A DNA stretch of 9,247 nt from Candidatus Kuenenbacteria bacterium CG10_big_fil_rev_8_21_14_0_10_36_11 (GTDB taxonomy: Bacteria > Patescibacteriota > Patescibacteriia > UBA2196), in the NCBI GenBank assembly GCA_002778535.1, contig PFBP01000007.1:1-9247 (forward strand). The letters run 5' to 3'. How positions within the stretch are numbered: position 1 is the stretch's first letter; each line of letters begins with the position of its first letter. Positions 1-6,243 of the stretch are shown piece after piece. The position numbers and the translations under genes were made by a program. The notes below the pieces were generated by a model. That model was not told where the DNA came from, did no database searches, and saw nothing but the letters and a program-made list of their open reading frames with translations.

Positions 1-821
1 TAAAAATTCCAGTGTCCGGATGTTTCCCAGAGAGTTTTATTGCCAATGTGCGGGGTGCGCACCAATTCATAGCCGTTTTTTAAATGTTCCTTGTACCAAA
101 AATCTTCAATCACCCGCCAAAGCAAAGCGCCTTTGGGGTGCCATAAAGGCAAACCTAAGCCCACCATTTCATCAATGTGAAACAGATCTAACTCTTTTCC
201 CAGCTTCCGATGATCTCTTTTTTCCGCTTCTTCCAACATTTTTAAATAATCTTTTAATTCATTTTCACTCTCAAAAGCTGTGCCGTAAATTCTTGTTAAC
301 ATTTTGTTTTTTTCGTCCCCGTGCCAATACGCGCCAGCGATTTTCATCAGTTTAAAGGCCTTTATTTTGCCGGTTGACTCCACATGCGGGCCAGCGCAAA
401 GATCAACGAACGAATGGGGGTTATTCGGGGAACCAATCCAATAAACCGTGGCTTTTTCGCCGCGCGCTTCAATTTCATCCAGCCATTCTTGCTTATATTC
501 ATTATTTTTGAATAATTCTCGCGCTTCAGCCACAGAAATTTCTTCGCGTGTGATTGGCAAATTCGCTGCGATAATTTTTTGCATTTCCGCTTCAATTTTG
601 GGAAAATCTTCTGGCGTGATTGTCAGCGTTTGTTCGCGTTCCAGTCCGCGTTCGTCCGCGTTTAAGTCAAAGTCAAAGTAAAATCCTTCACTAGTAGCCG
701 GGCCCATAGCCATTTTAATTTTGGGATAAAGTTTCAATATTACTTGAGTCAAAACATGTTCAGTGCTGTGACGTAAAGCCAGGAGACAATCTTTTGATTG
801 TTGATCATTATTTTTGTCCAT
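1..821 (-). CDS. thrS: Threonine--tRNA ligase, N-terminal part (3' end outside window)
   Basis: Class II aminoacyl-tRNA synthetase that charges tRNA-Thr in the cytoplasm and edits mischarged Ser-tRNA. The 273 complete codons visible cover the editing domain and the beginning of the catalytic core. The editing site is intact: H18xxxH22 (RHSTEH) and C142xxxH146 (DLCAGPHV), matching H73/H77 and C182/H186 of E. coli. It continues with KLMKIAGAYWHGD and RIYGTAF, then KRDHRKLGKELDLFH, which enters the core, and LWETSGHWNFY at the left edge. The ATG at 821-819 starts only 17 residues before the editing motif, so the usual N-terminal TGS domain of about 60 residues is absent. An in-frame TGA at 839-837 rules out a longer start. 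No Shine-Dalgarno site is visible. It lies 5 bp after the upstream gene and is presumably cotranscribed with it. The partial state is due to the window edge, not to a break. Confidence 0.96.
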   Translation of the reverse strand, partial: MDKNNDQQSKDCLLALRHSTEHVLTQVILKLYPKIKMAMGPATSEGFYFDFDLNADERGLEREQTLTITPEDFPKIEAEMQKIIAANLPITREEISVAEARELFKNNEYKQEWLDEIEARGEKATVYWIGSPNNPHSFVDLCAGPHVESTGKIKAFKLMKIAGAYWHGDEKNKMLTRIYGTAFESENELKDYLKMLEEAEKRDHRKLGKELDLFHIDEMVGLGLPLWHPKGALLWRVIEDFWYKEHLKNGYELVRTPHIGNKTLWETSGHWNF

Positions 822-826
822 ATTTT

Positions 827-1969
827 TTATTTGACTTCAATAATTATTTTATCCGAGACAGCTGGCACGCTTCTGACCCAAAAAGGCCAGAATTTTATGG
901 CCAGATCTTTAATGCCCGCGAATTGGGAAAAATAATATTCCACGCCTTTTTTATCAAAACCGGCAATTTCTTTTTTATCAAATTTTTTCAGATCAAACGA
1001 GCCGCCGATTTCTGCTGTTAATGACACACTCAAGATAGCATTATTTTTTATTGCGTCTGATGCTTTGATTTCTGCTACAAAAGAATTTGTCTGCCAATTA
1101 GCAATATTTTGTTTGGTGCCAGACAGCGTTAATTGTTCTTTATATTTTTCTTTAGCCGTGGTTAAAAGCTGTTCTTCATTAACAATAACTGCCTGAGCTA
1201 AAACTTTGGCTGTCAGAGTAAAATTTTCCACTTGGTCGCCTATTTTTTCTTTGATATTCTGTTCTTTAATTTCATACTTGATTAAACTGTCTGAGATATT
1301 TTCACCAGGAGCTAAAGCAAGCAGTAGTTGAGTTTTAATATTTTGTTTTAGATTACCAGTAAATTTTTTTTGCGCCTGATCTATGTCTGCCTGGGTTAAA
1401 ACGCCTATCTTTTTCATGCCACCAGCCATTGGCTCGTCTGAAATGCCATAAATTTTTTCTTGCAGATTTTTGGCTAGGCCGGGAATAGTGAATTTAGTAG
1501 GCTGAATATTGTATTTAGCGCCTTCAGCATCAGCATAAATTTCAGCTGCGATTTCCTTGCCAGCCGGGATTGAGATATTATCTTTGAGCCGAAAAAGAAG
1601 ATTGTCAGGCGTTAAAAATCTGGTGGTTTTTATGAGTTGCTGGCTGTCATTGTTGTTGTTGATAATTCTTATTTTACCAGTGGCCACGCCAGTTTTTTCT
1701 TCAAAATTAGCCACTTCAAATTTTTGAGAAATTTCTATTTCTTTGGTTATGATCCGTCCGGCCAAATCGCTTTCAGTTGAAGTTGAAGAAACTGTTAAAT
1801 CAAATGTCTGGGTTTTTTGTTCACTGCCAAGGGTGATGATAATGGTTGCTTTGGCAAAGGAAAAATAAACAATAAACACTAAAAGCACGATCACAACCAC
1901 CACAAAACTCAGCGTGATTTTTTTAAATGACGGCGAAGAGGGAATGGATTGGTTGTTTTTGTAAGGCAT
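827..1969 (-). CDS. Membrane-anchored baseplate-J-like protein of unknown function (380 aa)
   Basis: The short basic N-terminus is followed by one hydrophobic segment (about residues 18-38), then a large, probably extracytoplasmic, domain. Residues about 94-165 follow the pattern of the baseplate J-like fold as annotated in many CPR genomes: TGKIRIINNNNDSQQLI, then TTRFLTPDNLLFRL, an IPAGKEI strand, and a DAEGAKYNIQPTKFTIPGL stretch. The rest is mixed alpha/beta and ends in KFWPFWVRSVPAVSDKIIIEV, which looks like a packed C-terminal strand. It is not a phage gene by context: no tail, capsid or lysis genes are present and the neighbours are dnaE and thrS. A role in the cell envelope is plausible but unproven. 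Start ATG 1969-1967 has no Shine-Dalgarno. The family label comes from remembered sequence pattern, not from a search. Confidence 0.8.
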   Translation of the reverse strand: MPYKNNQSIPSSPSFKKITLSFVVVVIVLLVFIVYFSFAKATIIITLGSEQKTQTFDLTVSSTSTESDLAGRIITKEIEISQKFEVANFEEKTGVATGKIRIINNNNDSQQLIKTTRFLTPDNLLFRLKDNISIPAGKEIAAEIYADAEGAKYNIQPTKFTIPGLAKNLQEKIYGISDEPMAGGMKKIGVLTQADIDQAQKKFTGNLKQNIKTQLLLALAPGENISDSLIKYEIKEQNIKEKIGDQVENFTLTAKVLAQAVIVNEEQLLTTAKEKYKEQLTLSGTKQNIANWQTNSFVAEIKASDAIKNNAILSVSLTAEIGGSFDLKKFDKKEIAGFDKKGVEYYFSQFAGIKDLAIKFWPFWVRSVPAVSDKIIIEVK

Positions 1970-1978
1970 AATGTTGAG

Positions 1979-2045
1979 AATTTCTAAGCTTTAATTTCTA
2001 AATAATTAATCTTGTTTTATTTTTAGAAATTAGATATTAGAAATT
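1979..2045. repeat. A+T-rich inverted repeat filling the dnaE-downstream gap
   Basis: Arms 1979-2002 and 2022-2045 are reverse complements at 21 of 24 positions, with the mismatches confined to the central five bases, and enclose a 19-nt loop. Each arm is built from the heptamer ATTTCTA or its complement. Two copies lie 14 bp apart at 1980-1986 and 1994-2000. Three head-to-tail units lie at 2024-2044 (TAGAAAT, TAGATAT, TAGAAAT). It begins 6 bp after the dnaE stop codon. It has almost no G+C and no U-tract, so it is not a canonical terminator. It could be a processing or stability stem in the operon mRNA, or a repeat-derived spacer. Confidence 0.8.
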
Positions 2046-2051
2046 ACTAAT

Positions 2052-5000
2052 TTATTGTTCCACTTTAATATTACCACTTCCCACAATAAGTTCAAGTTTT
2101 TGGCGGCAAAGCGCGTGATAAGAAATTTTGAAATCAGTTTCTATCTTTCTTAAAGATCCTGATTGATAGATTGAGAGAAAAACCTGCGTTGACCCGGGAA
2201 ATTCATTAAAAACAGCTTTCAGTTGGTTATGGATATTGGAATTAAAAAATTTTGGCAAACTAATCCAGATTTTTTTAATTGGTTTGGCTGCCGGAGCCTG
2301 ATAATTATTTTTTGGCGTCAGATTATTATTTTGCGGCCAGCTATTAGCATGATTATTATTTTTCCAGTTTTGTTTATTGATTATTTGTTGTTGGTCAAGT
2401 TTGGCCTGATTTATGACACTAACCAAATTGTCTTTAGTAATGATATAGCCAAAATCAACAATAATTTTTGGTTTATCATCTTTTTCAGAAATTTTGCCCA
2501 GGATTAAAACTTGGTTGCCTTCTTGCCAAATGTCAGGCTTATTTTTTAATATTTTAGGAAATACAACTGCTTCAATTTCCGCGGTTGCATCAGAAATAAT
2601 TGCGAAAAGCATTGGTTCGCCAGCGCGCGTAATAATTTTTTGAACTTTAATTATATCGCCAGCCAAGAGCACAAACCCGTTGATTTTTTGTTTAACTTCA
2701 TTCAAAGGGCAAGTGGTTTGATTTTTTAGCAAGAGAGACATTTCGGCAAAAGGATGGCCAGACACATAAAGGCCCAAAAGTTCTTTTTCCCAGCCTAACT
2801 TTGTTTTTAATTCAGCTGGTGTAGCAGGTGCCAGTGCTAATTCAGGCAGTTTGTTTTCATCCACAAGAGAACCAAAAAGAGAAGATTGGCCATTGTTTTT
2901 TTGTTTTTGTTTAACGCGGACAAAGTCTAATAATCTTTCTAAATTAGCCAGCATTTGTCCGCGCTCGAAAAGTGAATCCATTGCCCCGGATTTAATCAAA
3001 GCTTCTAAAGATTTTTTATTTAGATTTTTACTTTCTACCCTGATTAAAAAGTCGGTTAAAGATTTGAAAGTATTATTTTTTTTGCGCTCCGCAATAATAG
3101 TATTGGCAATTTCTTCGCCCAAGTTTTTAATGGCTAAAAGCCCGAAGCGGATTTCTTGGTCATTGATATAGGTAAAATCAGGCTGGGAAAAATTAACATC
3201 AGGCGGCAGAACTTTCAGGCCGATTTTTCTGCATTCTTCCACTGCTTCGGCAATTTTTTCCATGTCTTCTGCTTCTGCTGTCATCACCGCGGTCATAAAT
3301 TCGGCTGGGTAATGCGCTTTAAGATAAGCAGTCTGGTAAGCGACTAAAGCATAAGAAGCAGCGTGCGCTTTGTTAAAGCCATAACCTTTGAAAGGGTCAA
3401 AGAGCTCCCAAAGCTTTTGCGCTTTTTCTAAACTCCAGCCACTGTGTTTCTGGCAGCCATTAATAAAAATTTTTTCCTGCTCAGCCATCAGTTCTGGAAT
3501 TTTTTTGCCTACTGCTTTTCTAAATTTATCAACTGTTTCCCAATTATAGCCAGCGATATTAATTGCAATTAAAAGCAAGTCATCCTGATAAGTAATGACG
3601 CCATAAGTATCTTTTAAAATCGGCTCCAGTTTTGGGTCAAGATAAGTGATTGGTTTTCTGCCTTGTTTGCGGTCAATAAATTCTGGAATTGATTCCATGG
3701 GCCCTGGCCGAAACAAAGCCACCATAGCCATAATTTCTTTGACTGAAGTTGGTTTTAACTGCGTCAGCCATTTGGTCATGCCAGAACCGCCCAACTGGAA
3801 CATGCCAAAAGTATGTCCGGCCGCGATGTATTGAAAAGTTTTTTTGTCATCAAGTGGTAATTTTTCTAAAATGATTTTGATGTTTTTAGTTTTTTCAATA
3901 ATTGCCACGGCGTTGCCCAAAATTGATAAATTGCGAATGCCCAAAAAATCCATTTTAACTAAACCAGCTTCTTCTACTGCATGCATTTCATATTGAGTGA
4001 TAATATTTCTCTGGCCTTTAGGATCTTTTTGCAGGGGCGTAAAATCTGTTAATAGGGTGGGCGAAATAACTACGCCAGCCGCGTGAATAGAAATATGCCT
4101 GGCGCAACCCTCTACTTTTTTTGCCAAATCCAAAACTTCTTTAGCTTGTGCGTTTGTTTCATAAATATTTTTTAATTCCGGCACTTCTTTTAAAGCCCGG
4201 TCAATGGTCATAGGAAATCCCTGGGCGCCAAAAGGAATCATTTTCGCGATTTTGTCGCCAAATTCATAAGGCAGTCCCAAGACGCGGTTCACATCCCTGA
4301 CCGAGCCTCTCGCCATCATGGTGCCGAATGTTGCGATGTTGGCGACTTTATCATGGCCATATTTATGCCGCGCGTATTCCACTACTTCATCGCGCCTGTT
4401 ATCAGCAAAATCCATATCAATATCAGGCAGTGAGGGCCGGAAAGGATTTAAAAATCTTTCAAACGGCAGGCCATAATCCAAGGGATTAAGTGTTGTGATA
4501 TCAGTGGCATAACCGACAAGTGAGCCGGCACACGAGCCGCGTGTGGTCGTGACAATTTCATGACTTCTGGCCCATTTAATTAAATCCGAGACAATTAAAA
4601 AATACGGGGCATAACCTTTTTGATTGATAATTTCCAATTCATAATTTAATCTTGTTTTTTCTTCTTCAGTTGGTTCTGGAAATTTATTTTTAAAACCAGC
4701 TTTCGTAATATTTATCAGTTGCTGTTCTGCTGTGATATTGTCTGGCAATTCAACTTTGGGAAATTGCCATTGGCCAAGAGTCAGTTTTAGCTGGCATTTT
4801 TCCGCCACTATTTCAGTATTGGCAATTGCTTCGGGCCAGTCTTTAAATTTTTCTGCCATCAGTTCTGGTTTGATAAATGACAGGTCAGCGCCTGTCATAT
4901 TGAGTCGTTTTTGATCTGCTAAAGTTTTTCCAATTTGGACGCAGAGCAAGACATCTTGGGCGATTTTATCTTCATCATTGATATAATGGGTATCTCTGGC

Positions 5001-5606
5001 CGCGATAATGGGCGCGCCTGTTATTTTTGACAGTTCATAAAGTTTTTGATTGGCTTCAATTTGTTCAGCTACTTCGCCAATATATTCCAGCTCTAAATAA
5101 AAATTCTCTGGCCCAAAAATTTCCTGGTATTCTTTGACTAAAGCCAAAGCTGTTTCTTGTTTTTTGTTTAGTAAAGCTTTAGGGATTTCGCCGTTTAAAC
5201 AAGCTGAGGTGGCAATAAGCCCGTTTGATTTTTTTCTTAATATTTTTTTATCAATTCTTGGCCGATAATAAAAGCCGTCTAAGTGCGCCACGGTTGAGAG
5301 ATAAATCAAATTTTTATAACCTTCATAATTTTTCGCCCACAAAATTAAATGTCTGGTTTTTTCATCAATGCCAGCATGTTTTAAATGTAAATCTCTTGGC
5401 GCCATATACATTTCACAGCCAATGATTGGTTTAATGCCAGCCTTAACGCATTTTTGGTAAAATTCAATCACGCCATACATAGTGCCGTGGTCAGTTAAAG
5501 CCAAAGCAGGCATGCTATATTCCTGGGCTTTTTTAATGTAGTCATCAATTTTTGGCAAGCCGTCCAAAAGAGAATAGTGGGAGTGGTTATGAAGAGAGAT
5601 GAACAT
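2052..5606 (-). CDS. dnaE: DNA polymerase III subunit alpha (1184 aa)
   Basis: Replicative C-family DNA polymerase, slightly longer than E. coli DnaE (1160 aa). The N-terminal PHP domain (about 1-210) keeps a full apparent metal-ligand set: H6, H8, D15, H40, E65, H86, C136, D205, H207. The palm has PDIDMDF with D397 and D399, plus D553 in VKMDFLG, matching the E. coli catalytic triad D401/D403/D555. The fingers include RPGPMESIPEFIDRKQG (633-649) and GYGFNKAHAASYALVAYQT (741-759). A helix-hairpin-helix region follows (about 800-900), then an OB fold (about 976-1055). An Asn/Gln-rich linker (1069-1108) leads to a C-terminal domain (1112-1184). Conserved motifs deviate at TTTRGSCAGS (353-362), FQLGGSGM (603-610) and YQDDLLLIA (673-681). 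The start is fixed by FISLHNHSHYSLLDG. It heads the probable dnaE, baseplate-J-like, thrS operon. Confidence 0.98.
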   Translation of the reverse strand: MFISLHNHSHYSLLDGLPKIDDYIKKAQEYSMPALALTDHGTMYGVIEFYQKCVKAGIKPIIGCEMYMAPRDLHLKHAGIDEKTRHLILWAKNYEGYKNLIYLSTVAHLDGFYYRPRIDKKILRKKSNGLIATSACLNGEIPKALLNKKQETALALVKEYQEIFGPENFYLELEYIGEVAEQIEANQKLYELSKITGAPIIAARDTHYINDEDKIAQDVLLCVQIGKTLADQKRLNMTGADLSFIKPELMAEKFKDWPEAIANTEIVAEKCQLKLTLGQWQFPKVELPDNITAEQQLINITKAGFKNKFPEPTEEEKTRLNYELEIINQKGYAPYFLIVSDLIKWARSHEIVTTTRGSCAGSLVGYATDITTLNPLDYGLPFERFLNPFRPSLPDIDMDFADNRRDEVVEYARHKYGHDKVANIATFGTMMARGSVRDVNRVLGLPYEFGDKIAKMIPFGAQGFPMTIDRALKEVPELKNIYETNAQAKEVLDLAKKVEGCARHISIHAAGVVISPTLLTDFTPLQKDPKGQRNIITQYEMHAVEEAGLVKMDFLGIRNLSILGNAVAIIEKTKNIKIILEKLPLDDKKTFQYIAAGHTFGMFQLGGSGMTKWLTQLKPTSVKEIMAMVALFRPGPMESIPEFIDRKQGRKPITYLDPKLEPILKDTYGVITYQDDLLLIAINIAGYNWETVDKFRKAVGKKIPELMAEQEKIFINGCQKHSGWSLEKAQKLWELFDPFKGYGFNKAHAASYALVAYQTAYLKAHYPAEFMTAVMTAEAEDMEKIAEAVEECRKIGLKVLPPDVNFSQPDFTYINDQEIRFGLLAIKNLGEEIANTIIAERKKNNTFKSLTDFLIRVESKNLNKKSLEALIKSGAMDSLFERGQMLANLERLLDFVRVKQKQKNNGQSSLFGSLVDENKLPELALAPATPAELKTKLGWEKELLGLYVSGHPFAEMSLLLKNQTTCPLNEVKQKINGFVLLAGDIIKVQKIITRAGEPMLFAIISDATAEIEAVVFPKILKNKPDIWQEGNQVLILGKISEKDDKPKIIVDFGYIITKDNLVSVINQAKLDQQQIINKQNWKNNNHANSWPQNNNLTPKNNYQAPAAKPIKKIWISLPKFFNSNIHNQLKAVFNEFPGSTQVFLSIYQSGSLRKIETDFKISYHALCRQKLELIVGSGNIKVEQ

Positions 5607-5613
5607 AAAGATA

Positions 5614-5648
5614 ACTCAAAACTCAAAATTCAAAAGTTAAAACTAAAG
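5614..5648. repeat. Degenerate 7-bp tandem repeat in the dnaE leader
   Basis: Five contiguous heptamers are seen on the plus strand: ACTCAAA, ACTCAAA, ATTCAAA, AGTTAAA, ACTAAAG. The two nearest dnaE are identical and the others drift away. The array lies between the predicted dnaE transcription start (about 5655) and the start codon, so it forms most of the 5' untranslated leader. Read in the dnaE direction it becomes TTTGAGT units. The last one leaves a weak GAG 8 nt before the ATG, the only Shine-Dalgarno-like match. Confidence 0.7.
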
Positions 5649-5661
5649 GTTTGACACCCTT

Positions 5662-5690
5662 ATCTTACCAAACCGCAATCTGGTTGACAA
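5662..5690 (-). promoter_or_regulatory. Probable sigma70-type promoter of the dnaE operon
   Basis: On the minus strand the -35 hexamer TTGTCA (5690-5685) is followed by a 17-bp spacer and the -10 hexamer TAAGAT (5667-5662). TGG immediately precedes the -10, giving an extended -10. The predicted start is near 5655, leaving a leader of about 49 nt. The spacing is optimal, the -35 has one mismatch and the -10 has two. Confidence 0.65.
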
Positions 5691-5700
5691 ATAATGTCAA
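5684..5700. promoter_or_regulatory. Palindrome overlapping the dnaE -35, candidate operator
   Basis: TTGACA (5684-5689) and TGTCAA (5695-5700) form a perfect 6-bp inverted repeat around a 5-bp centre. It covers the -35 element of the predicted dnaE promoter. A third TTGACA half-site lies at 5651-5656, over the predicted transcription start. No regulator is encoded in the window. The pattern does not match a LexA box I know. Two of the half-sites resemble -35 hexamers, so chance is possible. Confidence 0.35.
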
Positions 5701-5708
5701 TTAAACTC

Positions 5709-5745
5709 AAAGCCCTGCTTAAAAAACAGGGCTTTTTATTTTTTT
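5709..5745. terminator. Intrinsic terminator hairpin between the 117-aa gene and dnaE
   Basis: Perfect 9-bp stem AAAGCCCTG (5709-5717) and CAGGGCTTT (5727-5735) with a 9-nt loop. On the plus strand it is followed by 12 T in 13 bases (5733-5745), a strong U-tract. On the minus strand, the direction of the only known upstream gene (117-aa ORF, stop at 5820), the tail TTTGAGTTTAATT is weaker but usable. It is probably bidirectional, separating the short transcript from the dnaE promoter and blocking any antisense transcription leaving dnaE. Confidence 0.75.
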
Positions 5746-5751
5746 GTTTTG

Positions 5752-5803
5752 TAGGGACAGGTTTCAAACCGTTTAAAACTTCCAGTGAATGTTTTAAACC
5801 CTA
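5752..5803. repeat. Degenerate palindromic intergenic element (three-way-junction fold)
   Basis: TAGGG (5752-5756) can pair with CCCTA (5799-5803). GTTTAAAAC (5771-5779) and GTTTTAAAC (5791-5799) are perfect reverse complements, sharing base 5799 with the outer arm. Between the left outer and inner arms sits a small perfect palindrome, GGTTTCAAACC (5760-5770). The transcript could therefore fold as a side hairpin on a longer stem. The left half resembles the first half of dispersed GTAGGGACAGG-type palindromes I associate with CPR intergenic regions, with the right half replaced. It lies in the 3' untranslated region of the 117-aa gene. Confidence 0.55.
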
Positions 5804-5819
5804 TGAGATAAAAATTTGT

Positions 5820-6173
5820 TTATTCTTCCACCACTTTAACTTTCTTGCCAGATTTTTTCTTGGGTTTTTCTTCCGGCTTATCTTCATCATCCTGATCCTG
5901 CCAGTTATTTTTTTTGTCTTTAAGATAACCAACTACTTTGGCAATGCCTTCAACAAGGAGTCCTAAATAAGTGGCTGAATGTTCTACTTTTTCTTTGACC
6001 AAATTTAATAACGCGTCAACTTTTTCAATTTTGTCCTCAACTCCTTTGATAATTTTTTTTACGCCACCGATGATGGCAATAAAATAATACAAAAGCCAAC
6101 AGATAAAAACAGTGATCCAGATTAAGCAAAAAGAAATAACCAGGTATAATAAATCTTTTGAGGTGTCTAACAT
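5820..6173 (-). CDS. Single-pass membrane protein with amphipathic helix and charged tail (117 aa)
   Basis: Function unknown. Residues 8-35 form one long hydrophobic segment rich in Trp, Phe and Cys. A predicted long amphipathic or coiled helix follows (38-86, including KKIIKGVEDKIEKVDALLNLVKEKVEHS). The C-terminal tail (88-117) is highly charged, first acidic (DQDDEDKPEE), then lysine-rich (KPKKKSGKKVKV). The overall plan resembles DUF948-type short membrane coiled-coil proteins. I recall similar proteins, with a DTSKD start and an IEKVD helix, across Parcubacteria, but I could not check this. The start ATG is supported by an AAGGAG at 6191-6186, the only good Shine-Dalgarno in the window. 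It has its own promoter and is followed by a terminator, so it is probably monocistronic. Confidence 0.85.
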   Translation of the reverse strand: MLDTSKDLLYLVISFCLIWITVFICWLLYYFIAIIGGVKKIIKGVEDKIEKVDALLNLVKEKVEHSATYLGLLVEGIAKVVGYLKDKKNNWQDQDDEDKPEEKPKKKSGKKVKVVEE

Positions 6174-6185
6174 ATTAGTATGGAT

Positions 6186-6200
6186 CTCCTTAAAAGGGAG
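6186..6200 (-). promoter_or_regulatory. Ribosome binding site inside a small hairpin
   Basis: AAGGAG (6191-6186) lies 12 nt before the ATG of the 117-aa gene, slightly long but usable. The leader just upstream contains CTCC (6200-6197), which can pair with GGAG (6189-6186) to mask the site in a 4-bp stem with a 7-nt loop. One internal T-A pair could shorten the loop. The stem is weak and may simply be coincidence. Confidence 0.5.
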
Positions 6201-6219
6201 AAAATTAATTTGTATTTAT

Positions 6220-6228
6220 ATTATACCA
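6220..6228 (-). promoter_or_regulatory. Extended -10 promoter of the 117-aa gene
   Basis: On the minus strand, TGG (6228-6226) directly precedes a consensus TATAAT (6225-6220). No good -35 is visible; the best hexamer at 18-bp spacing, ATATCA (6249-6244), matches three of six positions and overlaps the opposite promoter's -10. The predicted start is near 6213, giving a leader of about 40 nt that includes the Shine-Dalgarno. Confidence 0.65.
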
Positions 6229-6243
6229 CAAAACAAATATTTA

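Noticed and set aside
20..355. Plus-strand open frame of 111 codons
   Set aside because: It lies antisense to thrS, whose motifs are continuous in the opposite frame; the protein is Phe/Pro/Ser-rich with no domain pattern.
362..595. Minus-strand frame of 77 codons overlapping thrS
   Set aside because: Alternative frame of the same strand inside the thrS editing domain; no start signal and no recognisable content.
822..826. T-box or other leader control directly in front of thrS
   Set aside because: Only 5 bp separate it from the upstream stop codon, leaving no room for a leader RNA.
827..1969. Prophage or tailocin remnant because of the baseplate-like protein
   Set aside because: No other tail, capsid, integrase or lysis genes; neighbours are core genes with matching composition.
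1970..2051. Intrinsic terminator after dnaE
   Set aside because: The inverted repeat has no G+C core and no U-tract, so read-through into the next gene is more likely.
2223..2507. Plus-strand open frame antisense to the dnaE C-terminus
   Set aside because: Its composition mirrors the Asn-rich linker and OB region of dnaE; no start signal.
5672..5700. TTGACA at 5700-5695 (minus) as the dnaE -35
   Set aside because: At 17-bp spacing it would need TGCGGT as -10; the TTGTCA/TAAGAT pair is much better.
1979..5803. CRISPR array from the repeats in the gaps
   Set aside because: Units are 7 bp and contiguous or palindromic, without regular spacers and without cas genes.
6221..6230. DnaA-box-like TTATACCACA in the divergent gap, hinting at a replication origin
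   Set aside because: It has one extra base relative to the 9-mer consensus, it is single, and the gap is only 85 bp and already explained by two promoters.
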